A stretch of 64,000 bases of DNA from Ignelater luminosus (taxonomy: Eukaryota > Arthropoda > Insecta > Coleoptera > Elateridae): contig VTPC01000657.1 in NCBI GenBank assembly GCA_011009095.1, positions 107,187 through 171,186 of the forward strand, given 5' to 3'. The notes beneath the pieces were generated by a model, which saw nothing but the letters and a program-made list of their open reading frames with translations, made no database searches and was not told where the DNA came from. The stretch's first letter is position 1; each line of letters opens with the position of its first letter. Shown here piece by piece: positions 44,201 to 57,700 of the stretch. The translations under genes and the position numbers were made by a program.

Positions 44201-47200
44201 TTAGTAGATCTGTGTTTGAGTACACATTTAATGTGATTTTGATTAAATCTTTTTTTAAATATTTAGTTTCGGATCTAAATTAAATTTTTGTGTGTCAAAT
44301 TGCTTTTTTAGGGTTCGCAACTTCACCTGATTCCGATCGGAAACATGAAGATTTTTAATTTTTCAATTTTTGTATCCGAAATAGTTTGGGTGTTTTGATT
44401 TCTTTGCAAATTATTTAACTTGTTAGTTTTAAATTTTTTTGTAGCACTATTAAATTGAATTTAAAGAAATTTATGCATATAAATTTAACTAGATTACAGG
44501 TTTCATTAATTTTTTTGTCTGGTTTATTATGCTTTGTCTCTGATCAAAAATATAATTTGTCATTCATATTAAATTTTGCTTATTTCAAATCCTTTTTAAT
44601 ATTTTGAAGAATTTTAATCTTTTACTTTGCATTTGTATGCAGAGTCGATAAGTAAATCGAGTGGACAGGCTTGATAAAAATATTTGCTATAAATTTGGCT
44701 TCACCTTGAATTAGTCTTAACTGCATTTAAACATTTTATAAAATTAAATATTTAATATTTTACTTTTGAATAATTTCGAAGGGTTTTGTTGTGGGCTGTA
44801 TAAAAACAAAAAAAAATCAAGTCAATTTATAGAAACTGAATATTGTGAAATTGAAATTTCTTTAAGGTTTTCTAGACAAAAGGCGCCCAATTTTTGAGTT
44901 TCTTTATAAGATGTCAATATTTGAGTGAAATATATTTGTTCGTTAAATTTTTGTTGTGTTTTATTGTGGTATAACCATCATTAAATCCACGCTCAAAGCC
45001 ACCTTTGAGCTCAGCCGGCCTGGGACAAAAGAATCCTAGTGTTTTTAAATTCTTATTTGTAATGCAAGGCCTGTCACGATATTTTTTAATGTCGGTATCT
45101 GTGTTATCATGATATTGCTAATGGGCGCCACTTATAAGGGGCGCATATTTAATGAAATCGCATTCGTAATTTTTCCAGGCTACACCCGATTTAAAAAATT
45201 ATAATCGCACACAAGGTAATAGAAAAATATTTTACAAGATTCTTTGCAACGATACTCATTCCTACAATTAAACGCAACTGAAGGGTGGGCTATATAGCAC
45301 ATCATAAATCACTCCGGAGGGGCTTATGTTGAGTGTTTCACTTTCGGTTTAAACGCTACTTAGAGTTTTAAGAATTTTCCGAAAACATCTGGACAACAAA
45401 TGTGCCATTCTAACAAATTGAAAAGAAATTGCAAACTTCAAATATTCCTCTTTAGGTAGTCTTTGGTTCACTTTGGTGGTAGTTAGTTGTAATAGTGTTT
45501 TTGTACAATGCATCAAAGACGATTGTCGAGTCTTTTTATTTATTGAAAGTGATCTTTCTGATAATTTAAATGTGGAAGAGATAGTCGATCAGTTTGCTAA
45601 TACAAAAGTGAGGCGAGTACCTCTGTAAAAGATTTTACTAGTGAATAACTTTCACTTAAATTCTGTGTTATTTATTCAAATACCTAATTATTTATTCTTT
45701 AATTTTTAAATTTAAAGCGTTCTTTTACTTTTTCAAAGAAGGTAGTAAAACAACAGTAAGTATTTACATTGTGCAGGTGTAGAATTAGTTCATCAATCAT
45801 ACGAATCAAACAGTGAATGCCCAATTATTTGCTTCCCTAATTATTTTAGAGCAAAAGGGTACATTGGGTTTTTGTGGACAAAAGAAAACTTAGTGCACCT
45901 ATACAAGTGTACAGCGCCCCAAAAAAGAGAATGGATAGAGCTGAGTGTCAGATGCGTAGGCAACCCATTCTACAACATCACCATTACTTTCAAGCAATTC
46001 AAACCGAGGCAGGTTCTCTGCAGGGCGCCTGTCGTAATTAGTCACGCTTCATTGAATCTTTACCTAAGCGACCTGAAATTGTTATTTTCAGTTTTTAAAC
46101 GAACTTTAGACATGAAAACTAAATATGTGTATGCATCCTTTTCCAGGAATGAATAACACACTTTTCGACGATTAAATAAAAATGATGTGGTATTGTTTAA
46201 CAGCGAATGACCCAAAAAGAGAAACGGGTGTTTCGTTAATAAGTTTTATTTGTTTATATTTGTAACTTATTTAAATAAATAAAATTACTAAGCTTAAGAT
46301 GTTATTAAATTTAACCTCAGCTCCTGCAAGTTATTAGTAAATATTGATATACTTTGACAAAAAGTCCTGATAATAAATCACAAATTGCTGGCAGAAGGAA
46401 AACGCTCTCTCAGAATTAAACAGAATATTCTTCTGTGGGTTTTATAATACGCTTCTTTTAGAGCTTTAAGTTAATGCTTAAAATTAATGCCTTCTACTAA
46501 AACTTTCTGGAAGTTAATTGACAATACAATCTAACGATTAGCGTTAATTAAGAAATTTTCTAATGCACACAACCTTTTGGATCAATTTAATAATTTATTA
46601 TTAACTTAAGTCTTAACTGTATTTTTTCCTTGAAAATTATGCACACAAATGTTTAGCTTTCACATCCAAGATTTATTTAAAAACCAAAAATATTATAATC
46701 CCCGGGACGGCTTAGGTAAAGATTCAATGATGCGGAACTAATTGCGATATTGTAGAATGGGTTGCCTACGCAACTGTAAATATCTTAGAATCGGTTATAG
46801 CCCTGTTAATTCTCTTTTTTGGGGCAGTGTGCATGTTATTTGTGCTGTTTTTATTTTTCCGAAACCGGGGAAAAATTAAAACCGTAATTTTTGGAAACTC
46901 CTTATGATGAGTGAAGCAATTCTACACCTCGGATAGAAAAGTTTCGCAAAATATCTTGCAAAAAGAAGCGAATACATTGGAAGGGGGCGGGGAGCCAAAA
47001 TATGTTTCATCACACAGGCGCTACAACCTTCAGCTACGGGCCTGCAGGCCGGTGCTCTTTAGTAAAGACAGGCAAGACAAACGGCATGTCGCAAATCGAG
47101 AAATAGTTCAAGTTCGCTCAAAATAACTGTAAAAAGAAGTCTACAGCATAGCGTTTTTCTTTTTTATTGAACAAACAGTTTGTTTGACACTTCAACAGAT

Positions 47201-48775
47201 ATCGCCAGGCTTGCATTTTTTGGCTATTTTAGCACCATGCAACTGAAAAACAGCCATCCTAAGCAGATAGAATGATAATACAAGACAGAGCGAATGAAGA
47301 ATTTGTACTTACTTACTACAAATAGTATAGCTAAGACGGAATTTAGATGTTTTTGTCAATACTTTACTTCTTGCGACTAAAAGAAAAGTAATTTTCTGAA
47401 AGTCTGCAGAAGGAAAAGTTTGAAAACGGTTGGGCCAAGAATTCAAACAAATCTGAGCCTTATTGGAGTTAGTTAGCCAAAAGTAAATCTAAGAGCAGGA
47501 ACTTTTATTATCGTTCGAAAAACTTTTTTATATAAAAGCCCAAACCAAAATTTCCCTAAAGCAGACCTCTCCTGGCAGTCTTGGCTACGGGTCTTGAGCG
47601 AAAGTTTAAATTTTTCAAAGGTGTTGTTACCAAAAAAAGGTAATATCATTAGCAAATTGGATTAATTAATCAGTACAATGTAGACAGATTTTCTAGAGTG
47701 AAATTAAAAATAACTGATTGTAAGAAAGATATCGAATCTTGGAGAATGCAGACAAATTAAGATTTTTTTATCCAATAGCCTCAGTCACCCCAAATCAAAA
47801 AGAAACCTTTCCGAAATCAAAATATAGAAAATAAAACTTTTTGATCCTGATCATAAACAATTGCTGGAAATGGGATTATTTAAATGCGTCAGTTTAATTT
47901 TTACTCGGGCAATCTTTGCTTGAAATGGAAAGACTATAGCATCTCAATTTATTGGATAAGACGAAGTTTGAAAAGTATTGTTAAGAGTAAAGAATTTTTA
48001 ATTTTTACCTGAGAAAATTTCGTGTGGGATTAAACCTTGTTTATCAATAACGTCTGGCCAAAGTTTTGTAATATCCTTGCTATCAGTAGCAAACTGGTAT
48101 TTATGGAAAGATTTTTACAATTTTTACTATATGCAGATAGCAAAAAAGGGTTAATTACTTTAACACAAGTTTAAATACAATCTTTATATAGAACCGCAAC
48201 ACGCTTGTTGGTGTGCTAAATTTAAATTCATTTATTATTTATAATTTAAATTTTTAAAATTACTTTATGTAAATAATGATTAATAATATAAACTAGAAAC
48301 CTAGTGCAAGGATATTTAGGTACATAAGTTCCGTAAAATTATATCTAAAAATGAATCTATTAACGCTGTTAGCAACTAACCTAACAAGAGTTATCATTTA
48401 CCTGTTAATTATCCAACAATAACACCCTATAGTACGTTATGGTTCCTAAATATGTTAATAAGATATTATTTATACAAATTTGTTAAACAAATATTTTTTA
48501 CACTTTTACTTTTCTTTGATTTTCCCAGCCAAGTAAACATTTTCATCAAACACATTAAATTTTCATTCCTCAATCTTAAAATTAAATTCTTTTTCTGCGT
48601 TCTAGTTAACTTACCTTCCATTTTTAGTAACAATCATCTCGTTGGTAAACCGTTCAAAACGCACCCATAGATCACGATCATCTAATGTAACGCACAATTC
48701 TCTTTCTGTAGGATCGCCTTTATTTTTGCTCGATGATATTTCAGATTCTACCGCTGATAAAATATGTTGAGCCAT
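41257..48775 (-). CDS. byn: Brachyury/brachyenteron T-box transcription factor
   Basis: Sequence-specific transcription factor; in insects byn specifies hindgut and posterior gut. Four exons (minus): 48775-48615 (ATG), 42579-42047, 41985-41815 and 41762-41257 (stop), all GT-AG with matching phases, giving 456 residues. The T-box covers about residues 26-208, starting in exon 1 ([19 protein letters not shown]). Exon 2 carries [40 protein letters not shown] and [10 protein letters not shown], then the recognition segment [20 protein letters not shown] and [26 protein letters not shown] and the whole layout are diagnostic of the Brachyury subfamily rather than other T-box genes. The C-terminus is Pro/Ser/Thr/Tyr-rich, as in regulatory tails of this family, and ends in LRFALS. 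Intron 1 is 6 kb. Confidence 0.95.
42684..43160 (+). repeat. Dispersed repeat, copy 2, in byn intron 1
   Basis: Plus-strand copy of the unit at 38936-39342. It reads ATTATTCAACGAGCACATAATG, then a 75-bp stretch absent from copy 1, then GAGTCGAATACGAC and a core bounded by TTATCTACGATTCT and its complement. On the plus strand a short acidic frame lies at 42820-42940 ([20 protein letters not shown] then QILEYVEV), ending at a stop. Confidence 0.85.
43161..45911. other. byn intron 1, unstructured part
   Basis: A+T-rich intronic DNA, T-rich on the plus strand at 43900-44950. No exon or repeat recognised. Confidence 0.4.
45912..46828. mobile_element. Inverted-repeat MITE in byn intron 1, about 920 bp
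   Basis: The left end CAGCGCCCCAAAAAAGAGAAT and, further in, GCGTAGGCAACCCATTCTAC are matched in inverse orientation at 46725-46828 (GTAGAATGGGTTGCCTACGC, then AATTCTCTTTTTTGGGGCAG). A TA precedes the left end; the right duplication is not clear. The plus-strand frame 45872-46156 overlaps the left repeat and is not a gene. Confidence 0.65.
46829..48614. other. byn intron 1, right part
   Basis: A+T-rich intronic DNA with no recognised element. The donor of exon 1 (GTAAGT) is at 48614. Confidence 0.4.
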
Positions 48776-50690
48776 TTAGTCTTTATCTGCAAATGTGAAT
48801 ATTGTATAAACGAGGTCATTGGAGAATAAAGATAAATATCAAGCATAGATGCAGTTCCTGCAGAAATAATTATTTGCTTAAACTTAATATACAAAAAAAA
48901 ATCTTTTCCTAACTGTACCCAGCACATCGTACAACTCCACCACCTTCATGCAAACAGTTTCAACCAATAAGGTATAGTGTGCAACCATTAATGTTAGTTT
49001 ATTACCGTGCCATGACGTTTAGCAAATATCATTAAAATCGAGATCTCTTCAGCATCCATAATGACTGTCTGTAATTTGTTCTGTAAATATTACACGAGCT
49101 GCCGAGAGACAAAATAGCTGCTTATGCCTAAAACAGTGCGTACCTGGTACTTTGTTATGACGAGTTTTGCTGACCTTTCTTCTCATTAAAACTATATAAA
49201 TGTATTCTTGTTGATTTTAAATCAGGGTAAATAAGTTATGTCACGCCATTATGTATCTACCTTGGAATTAAATTTGAAATATGTGTATTTGCTTAGATAT
49301 TTGATCTACAGAAACAAGGAAGGTAAACAGTAAATATAATAAAAAACGAAAATATTTTTCCTCATGACCTAAATCTATATTTTTCTGGGATATACTTTAT
49401 AAAATATTTAATAAAAGAACGCCCGCTTTCATATAAATTTCTTTGTAGGATGCGTGGGGTAGGCCTTTCCTCTGAAGCTTACGCGCTTTTATTTCTTAGA
49501 ATTTTCTCAAGTTTATGAAAAGGTAAAAGATATCTTTAAAAATGTTATCTGTTTCTAATATGATACTCCTATATTTTATATAAGAGACTTAATTTAACTC
49601 AAAGTAGAAAATTAGTAATAAGTAAAAAGAAATTATTTGTCTTTTTATAATTACATTCAGTAGTTGTGGTTAAATCAGTCTTTATTTATATCTTCTAGAT
49701 TAAAGTTATTAAAATACATAATTTTCAGAAAAAGACGGAATGAATCTTCACATGATACTTGGTATAGAAATTCCCAGAGTGACGCAGAAAAACGAAATGA
49801 AATATCCTATGAAGATAACTTTGCTACTCTGGAAATCGGAGATCCGGTAATGTACACTTGAAAACGTCATATGTATTTACCTCCTAGACACCATTTCGTT
49901 ATGTCGAGATACTAAAGTATTCATTACTTATATACTTGTATACTTATATACATTTTCCTGTAAGTAGGGTACTTCTCATATTCATACATTCTGAGAAAAT
50001 CCACCAGGCCTTTTTGAAGCCAACACTGTATAAATACTTTATAGGACAATCAAGTCAATACAATATAATAAGAGACATTTTAGGTAAGTAAGGAAAAAAT
50101 TGTTTTCAATAATTACAAAAGAGGGTTAATAACAGTAAGGTAACGTCATATAAAGGGATAACAAACAATGCGAAAACACAGAATATTATAGAAAAGATTG
50201 TAAGAACTAGGCAATGCGGAAGTCAAAAACATTAACATCTACCAAAACAAAAAAAGAAAAAAGTTTATGCAAAAACATATAATTCAGCAAATACCACACA
50301 TATACACCAAACTATAAAAATGAAGAAGTCTGTTGGACATGGTAATACATTCACAGAAGTGTAAAATGTGGAACAAGCTAAGAAAAACGCTTGTATGAAA
50401 GGTAAAAGATTCTTAAATGAAGAACACATGCCTACAGAATGAAGAACATTTCGTACAATCCCATAGTATACAAGAAGGGATGACACAATGAAAAAGAATT
50501 TCACAGAAAAACTCTAATTATTGAAAATCAAAGAATTTAAAGAACATGACGGAAGAAGGTCACGTAGCATATGACACTGTACCAACAGAAGAATTGTAAC
50601 GGGAAATAAAAAATATATGTAGTTGACCTACTGATCAAGGGGTAATTAGAGAAGGAAAGCTTAGTTGTTCTTTGTTACAGTCTGTCTAAC
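48776..50690. other. byn 5' flank; no gene seen
   Basis: Upstream region of byn; promoter and enhancers would be expected here, but I cannot identify specific sites. Short frames (49664-49861, 50265-50504) show nothing recognisable. Confidence 0.35.
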
Positions 50691-50799
50691 AAGAACTTGA
50701 CCTATAGCGACAATTTTCCAAGAATTAAGTAGCTAAAACCTCGTTCTAAATATAAGGTTTCAGTTACTTCTCGACTTTAGCAAAAGTGCAACACATTTA

Positions 50800-51776
50800 A
50801 GTATGAGTGCTGCATACACCCAACGTTCCCAAGCCGTCTTTCTTTATACTCATCCGAAAGGACCTAAAATATCACGAGACACAGCTGCAAAACATATGAG
50901 AAAGTTCAAGATATTTGTAAACAAATGGGTGGGACAATATAACGAAACTCAAACAGTTGACGATTTACCCGGACGCGGAAAACAACCAATAAAGAGGATG
51001 AAAAAATTGTAAAAATGTTTTCCGCTAATCCAAAAATGTCGCTGATACAAGAACTAGTATGTTTGAAAAAAAGAGGCATAAAATATATATTCCATGGGGG
51101 TATTCGAAACCGTTTACGGGCACATAAGAAATTGAAATTTGGAAGTGCAATACAAAAACTCATGTTACCCAAAAAACACATCCAGAAATGACTCGCATAG
51201 GCACGCGCCAACATTGAAAAGGAGGGGACTTCTTTTTGGGAAAGCGCCATTTTGCGCCCAGACTATTTTTGGTCGATCCTGGTCTAGTTTCACTAACTGA
51301 CGGATGTGTTCAGCGAACTGTGAAGCACCCAGCAAAGGTTCACGTTTTGGGCTGCTTTTTAAAGCAAGGATTATACTTATTCTCGAATAATTTGGCTACT
51401 AAAAGAATGAACAAAATCTACCGAAAAGCTTTACTATCATCTGTTCAAACGTGCTTTAGACCGAAAAATCGAGACTGGGTGTTACAAAAAGACAATGATC
51501 CAAAGCAGAGGAGTCGTCTAAAAAAACAAAAACGGCATCGAAGTATTAAAGTGGTTCTCTCAGTCGTCGGACGCCAACCCGATTGAACACATGTGGGCAC
51601 ACGCCAAGCTAAAGCTTTGTGAAAAAAGGGTAGGGGCTGTGAAGCAACTGGTATGGCAGATTCGTCAAGTATGAAGATTGTTGCCTTAAGAATAGCTTAG
51701 CAAAGTTAAAAGTATACCCAGGAGATGTCAGGCATGCCATTATCGATTACAACCGCGGGGACTGGACAATTTATTA
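50800..51776 (+). pseudogene. Tc1-like transposase pseudogene
   Basis: The plus-strand translation in shifting frames follows a Tc1-type transposase. It shows an N-terminal paired-like region (ISRDTAAKHMRKFKIFVNKW) and the GRGRK-type hook (DLPGRGKQPIKRMKKL). A middle region follows (HVLGCFLKQGLYLFSNNLAT, then NKIYRKALLSSVQTCF) with WVLQKDNDPKQRSR (second Asp) and SDANPIEHMWAHAKLKL (third acidic residue, Glu of DD34E). At least three frameshifts or stops, and the first catalytic Asp region is corrupted. Terminal repeats were not identified with confidence. Confidence 0.85.
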
Positions 51777-51779
51777 AGA

Positions 51780-54058
51780 TGCATTGGTTTCGTTTTAAAG
51801 TTTATGCTTAATTTAAAACTCGTCATTTCCAACTGGAAATAATTTTTAAATTCAGTCAACAGAAATTCAACTACATTTGCACTTATGCAGCCTGTGCAGC
51901 ATTTGTTCTTGTATCATGTTCTGTAGTGAAATACGCCTATTTTATTAAATAAGTAATTATTGCTTCATTTTATCTTAATTTACAACATGGATGAACTTAG
52001 AAAACCTGTTAAGAAAGCTGATGCCAGTAAAGTCCAAAAGCATTCAAAAAAATCGTAGTAATTGTAAAGGAAAAACCAAAAAGAGAAAAAATATTTTGCT
52101 TATGATTCTTCAGGTAAGTATTCTGCGATTATAACTCCTTTAACTGCTTTAAGCTTATTAGACCTACAAAAATTTCATGTTATATTTTATCCATCACAGA
52201 AATCAAGCAAGGAATATACTACATTAAAGTTCTTTGAAAGGGTACGAAGTGATAAATTAATGCCAGTTTGTCGTCGAACATTCTCATAGTTTCTAGATTT
52301 AGAAAAGGCAGTCCATGGTGTGTTATTTTTTGCGAACTATGGAAAAGATGTCTAGAGTTCTTTAAGATAATAATTGAAACTGATTCTTGTTTATCAAAAC
52401 CTGTCAAACGTCTTTACATAACTACTGCCCGCCTTGAACATCAAAACGATGTGGAAAATGTACAACAACTCTGTGGAACCTACTCAGACCTAGAAAGTGA
52501 AAAAATCATTTCTAGATACCAGTTTAACGCCGCGTAATATAAGTTTTGGTAGCTCAACAACGAATGCCTATTCAGCTTTAGGAACAACTTGGTAGAAGAG
52601 AAAAACCGGAAAAAAACGATCTCCTATTCACCAAGCTAAAGTTACACAAGCTGAAATATTAGGCCTCCTACATAATCTATTGAAGGAAAACGGAGAGGAC
52701 ACATTTTCAAAGTTTTTTGATTGTTGGGAAAAATATGCGCTTCTCCAAATTACCCAAGGCTTACTTCAACAGTCAGTTCAATTTTTATAATTTACTATCG
52801 TAATAAGGGATTCAAAAACCAAAATTATGAAAGATTCATATCTACTGCTGGAATAGAACAATTTGGTCAAAAAGTTCTAATGAAATAGTTAGCATAGTTA
52901 CTACAGTCTTCAAAATTCCGATTTCACAAACATAAGAACAATACGACTGTTTGGTCATGGATGCAGTGGACAAAGATAAGAACTCCATGTGGCATGTGTT
53001 TGCAGATGGTTTGCTTTGCAAGCGCTTCGGAAATCGGGACACACGATAAATTGAGATATTTATTTTTTGCAATGGTAAAACATGCATTTATTCCTCCAGA
53101 TAGAACTGAAAAAGCAATTTGAAAAGTGAAAGTTATTCTTCGGGTTCAAGAACATTATGAAATTCTAGTTATGAGGCGCAAACTTTAGATTAGCAGAAGA
53201 GTGAAGAGAGTGGAAGAGTAAAGCTACAAGGGTGTTTAAGCCGTCAGATTATTGGTACTTCAAGTTCAACATGGCTAAATGTTTTATATTATTAAAACCA
53301 AGAGCAAACAACATACTGGTACAAGATGGGGAATCCTACAAAAGCGAAATAACTACTCGTTACCAAAAAAACAAGCATTAGAATAATGCTAATGAGTAGA
53401 TGGAGCCAAAATAAGTTAACCAGTGTAGATGTTTTTTTAACAGTTTAATATGGGGAAGAGCAGAAAGAAAAGAGTGTACAGCTTTTTGCATAAATAATGT
53501 CGCAGTACATTCTTTTAATTAAAGGATTAATCAAGGATGCAAAATCTGATTTAGCATTAGTTACCAAAATATATTTTCTACGAGGTCATAAGGTGATCTT
53601 GAATAATTAATACAAAATTAGATTTTGTATCTGTGTTGTTTTATTTAAAAAAAAGGTAACTGCGACATTATTTATGTAAAAAGGTGTACCTACTCACAAG
53701 TTTTATGTGGAACCTACAGCTAAAAACACCAATAAAACACAAAAAAATAGAAACAGAAACAGAAATCCTTAATGTGAACCATCAAAGTAATACAATTTAG
53801 TTTATTATTATTTATTATAATATGCCAATAAGACGACTCAGAATTCTGTGTATGATAGTTAGTAAATGTAATATTCAGAGTCGTACTTGCGAAAATGCGT
53901 ACATGACCTTATAGCTGATCGGGGGCCCGCAAAACAAGGAGATTTGAAATTGAGAAATTAGAAGTAATAACATTTCCTAGTAAAATTTGTTTTCTTATAA
54001 TTATAAATTGTTGTAAACTTACTTTCTTTTGTAAACTGAAAATATTCCATTCCATTCC
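51780..54058. other. Spacer with possible decayed coding sequence at 51989-53200
   Basis: Frames such as 51989-52057 (MDELRKPVKKADASKVQKHS), 52268-52537 and 52560-52780 (VTQAEILGLLHNLLKENGED) have protein-like composition but are interrupted by stops and match nothing I recognise. This may be an old gene or retroelement fossil. Confidence 0.3.
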
Positions 54059-54059
54059 A

Positions 54060-54787
54060 TTCTACGATACTTGATCTAGTATTTCGGTAATTGCCTTCTT
54101 ATTACTTCTATAACGTTAATTTTTACACTGTTTTGGTTTCTATAAAATATCAACTTAAATTCGTTTTTTCGCGATAAGCTTTCATCTTTGTTAGCTTCTG
54201 CTTGGTAATACTAGTAGCAAAAATGAGAAAAAAGCAATTACTTAATATATTAGTAAGATTAAACAATGTCTGCAAATTGCACTGTCAATTTTAAATTCTT
54301 TTCAGAAGGAATTTAAATTGAAAAGGAAAAATATCAATTAATTTTATAAAACACTTTTAGTCGGTGTTCCACAATTAAAAAAACAAACTAAAAGAAAAAA
54401 TATCTGTTTATTTCACTGAAGAACTTATAGAAATAGCAATACGTAATTTTAAATTCTCAACTTGTAGTTTTTACTTTTTTTGCCTTTTGCTTTAATTAGT
54501 CTTGTAAAGTAGAAGTTAAAATAATTTAAAATTGGCCTCTTTGTTAAAAAACAGCGTTAAGGTTTCTGAAGAAACAAAACTCAACTGTTCTGTTTTTAAA
54601 AACGCCCTGTATATTAATGTTGTCATATATTTCTATTCAAAGGTATTGATTTTGCACAAGAGATCCAGCAGCACTTTAAGGCCTCGGATTCTGGAACGTG
54701 TAAGTACGGCTAACAGTGTAAAAATTAAAGTTATAGAAGTAATAAGAAGGCAATTACCGAAATAAATACTAGATCAAGTATCGTAGA
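54060..54787. mobile_element. Inverted-repeat MITE, about 728 bp
   Basis: 54060-54140 and 54705-54787 are inverted copies at about 95% over 80 bp: TTCTACGATACTTGATCTAGTATTT, then CGGTAATTGCCTTCTTATTA and TTTTTACACTGTT. One 4-bp indel separates the arms. No transposase frame; target duplication not clear. Confidence 0.8.
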
Positions 54788-57700
54788 ATAGAACCGAGAA
54801 TTACTGTGTACAACGCAATAAGGTACAGAATTTAGAAACTGCAGAAAGCCAGAATGAGATCTAAAGTTATTTCTTCCTGAGACAATCTACAATAACATTA
54901 GAAGTATTTAAAGGTTATTATTTAAAACACAATTCTGACGACTGAAATTGAAAGACATGATCAATCTGAGCAAAGCCGTGCATAGGGAAGGGAGGGTACA
55001 ACGGCTGCACTACACGGTGGCGGGTATTAAAAAGTTCCGAAATTACATTGGAGTCCAATAACTTTGGTACATTTCTTAACCCCTTCTAAGCTCTTTAAAT
55101 ACCAACTTCATGAGTAGATGAAAGACCTCTTCCCCACTTTTTCATCAGCGAGGGCCTCGAAAGACTTTTGCACGTCCCCAGATCTGAGCAGTAATGCAAT
55201 GATTGATAATAAATAATTAGAAAGTTTACTTCTAAGAGTGACATCAATTAAGTCAATAGCAAATGATGAAACAAAAGCAAAAAAGATCTCTCGTTTTGTT
55301 TTTGAATCGAGATGAATACATGTGTGAAAAAAAACTTCTAAAAGCTGCAGATTTGGATTTGGAAAAACAAGTTAAAAAAAAAGAAAACAATTAGAAGATG
55401 ATTAATAATAAAAATGATTCAGTAAATGGTTCTAGAAAAAGTAAGCAACACTTGTCTTGGCAGCAGATTTCTTAACACCTAGTGCTTGCATTCGAAAAGA
55501 CCACGTTCAAATTTACATTATGTCTCATCTCATCCTTGCTTTCGTCCTTCCCAAAATTCCTCTTTCTTCTTAATAGATCAAGATTTCGATCTCTTTAATT
55601 TTCATATTTTGTGTATTTAAGCTTAAAAACAGATTTGCACATCTTATTGATTTTTTTCCAATAATATAATACTAACAAACATGTAGGTGTACCTTATGTT
55701 AGTCAAAGATCATTTTGCTTTTGCCCGAATAAAAGCAGTAGAAAAATGAGGTTGCCCAAAAATGCAAAATTCTATTACACAAAAATAAAAGGTCTGACTA
55801 TTGTAGTTCTTTCCAGAAATATCAAAAACTGTTCAGTTGCAATCTTCTGTGTTTAGTGACTCATTTCTATGGGACATTAGAAAACAAATTTCACATTCCT
55901 TAATGCAAAATTTTACTAAAACTGTTGTACTGGAAAAATTGATACTCGATGAAGTTATGAACATAAATTATATTAAATTGGATGCATCACTGAAAGCAGG
56001 ACAAAATTTAATATTTTCAGGGTATAACCATTCGATTGGTAAAGCTGCAATATTCTGCAATACAAAATAAGCTAAAAGTTTTACAAAATGTTATCTGGCA
56101 ATGATTCCTTTAAAAGATCAGTACTGTTAGAGTTTCAGAACAGGAAACACTTCATCAAGACATTCGACTATGTATATCTCCTGAGACAAGAAATTACTAA
56201 CTTACTGATTCGTCAGTTTCTTGTTACTCCATTTCTTGTTTTGATTCTCGAAAATATTTTCAGCTATTTAAAAGCCTAGCGAAGCCTCATTCTAACTGTG
56301 GATTGTGTGCGTTTTTTTTTATAGAATTGGTGCTACGAACAGCATGTGAAATCTCAGCTTCCTAACTCAACCTCTTTTGAAGATGCTTGAGGAAAAATGG
56401 TTATCAGCGGCAACTGTCAATCAAGCAGACTAGGAAAATTTGAAAGAAGGGAAAGTTTCTGTATTCAGGAATACAGCGATTGCAATAATAACGAATCTTA
56501 TTTACCTCATTTCACGATCACCCTGTATAAAAATCTAATTTTGGTTATTTTTTAGAACTATGACTTAAAGACAGTTGCTCACAAATCGATCACTTTCATA
56601 AGGAGCTTCTTCAGGATACTAAAGAAGAGCACAGTAACTCGACGTGTCAACGTAAGAGGCGAAAGTCTTTTCTCTTCTATTCAGAAGAATTGATGATTAG
56701 ATGAAAATTATTAGATAAATGGCTTTTATTTTAAACGGAGTTTGTAAATTCCATGGTGTCCATGCATTAATTTATTCGCAAATGGTATTTGAAGTATAGG
56801 AATAATCCCATGCTAACACATTTTATAAATTAGAAAATCCGTTCTTAATTTTGCTTAAAAAAGTTCAAATTTAAAATAATTTTTTGCTTTTATTACAACC
56901 TATAAATTGAAGAACCAAGGTTTTGATTTCTCGGTTATATTTCTTGTTTAGAAATCGAGTGCACGAGAAAACCAGGAAATTCGTGAAACACTAATCAAAA
57001 CTCAAAATAAATGATTTAGGTAATACGTAACGTACCTATAACACCGATTCATTAGGTAGTAACATGATATGTAACTTTCAACGATTCAGTTTCCTTGTCA
57101 AGTTTATTTTAATCAATGAACACAGAGATGAATTAATTATTACGAGAAAGAATTTTTTAAATTTTTGAGTGAGGCGACGCATCTAATAGATATCGTATGT
57201 ACCTACCCCGTTTGTGTACTTGCACCCATTATTAATACAGTCTTTCATTACTGACAATAGGTAATAGTAATCATCAATACTATAACTACACTTATCAAAA
57301 ATTGAGACTGATGATTGAAAGAAGACTTAAGATTTAACGGAAAATTTCTATTAAAGGTATATATGGTGGGGTTTCTGCTCAAACCTATCATTGAAGTCAC
57401 CGCATAAAATCTTGTACTTTTATTAGTTGGAATTTTCCTGAACATTAATTTGAGAAATTTATTTAATATGCAAAAAATTGATTGCGCTATACTGAAATTT
57501 TATAAAATAATCCAGTTAGTTCGGTTAGGAAAAGATTTTTCTTATGTAGTAATAAAACATAACATACTTACTTAAATTCTCATTAATAAATCTCACCAGT
57601 ATTATTTTATTAAATTTACGTTTTATTATTTTATTAATTAAATTTTAATTTTCATACTTCACGTGTCAATCAAGTAGTGTATGTTTATCTAATAAACACA

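Noticed and set aside
45872..46156. 94-codon plus-strand frame
   Set aside because: Overlaps the left inverted repeat of a MITE; no homology and the frame is not conserved in the matching right arm.
55837..56279. Two adjacent plus-strand frames looking like transposase pieces
   Set aside because: No motif could be matched to a known family; too weak to call.
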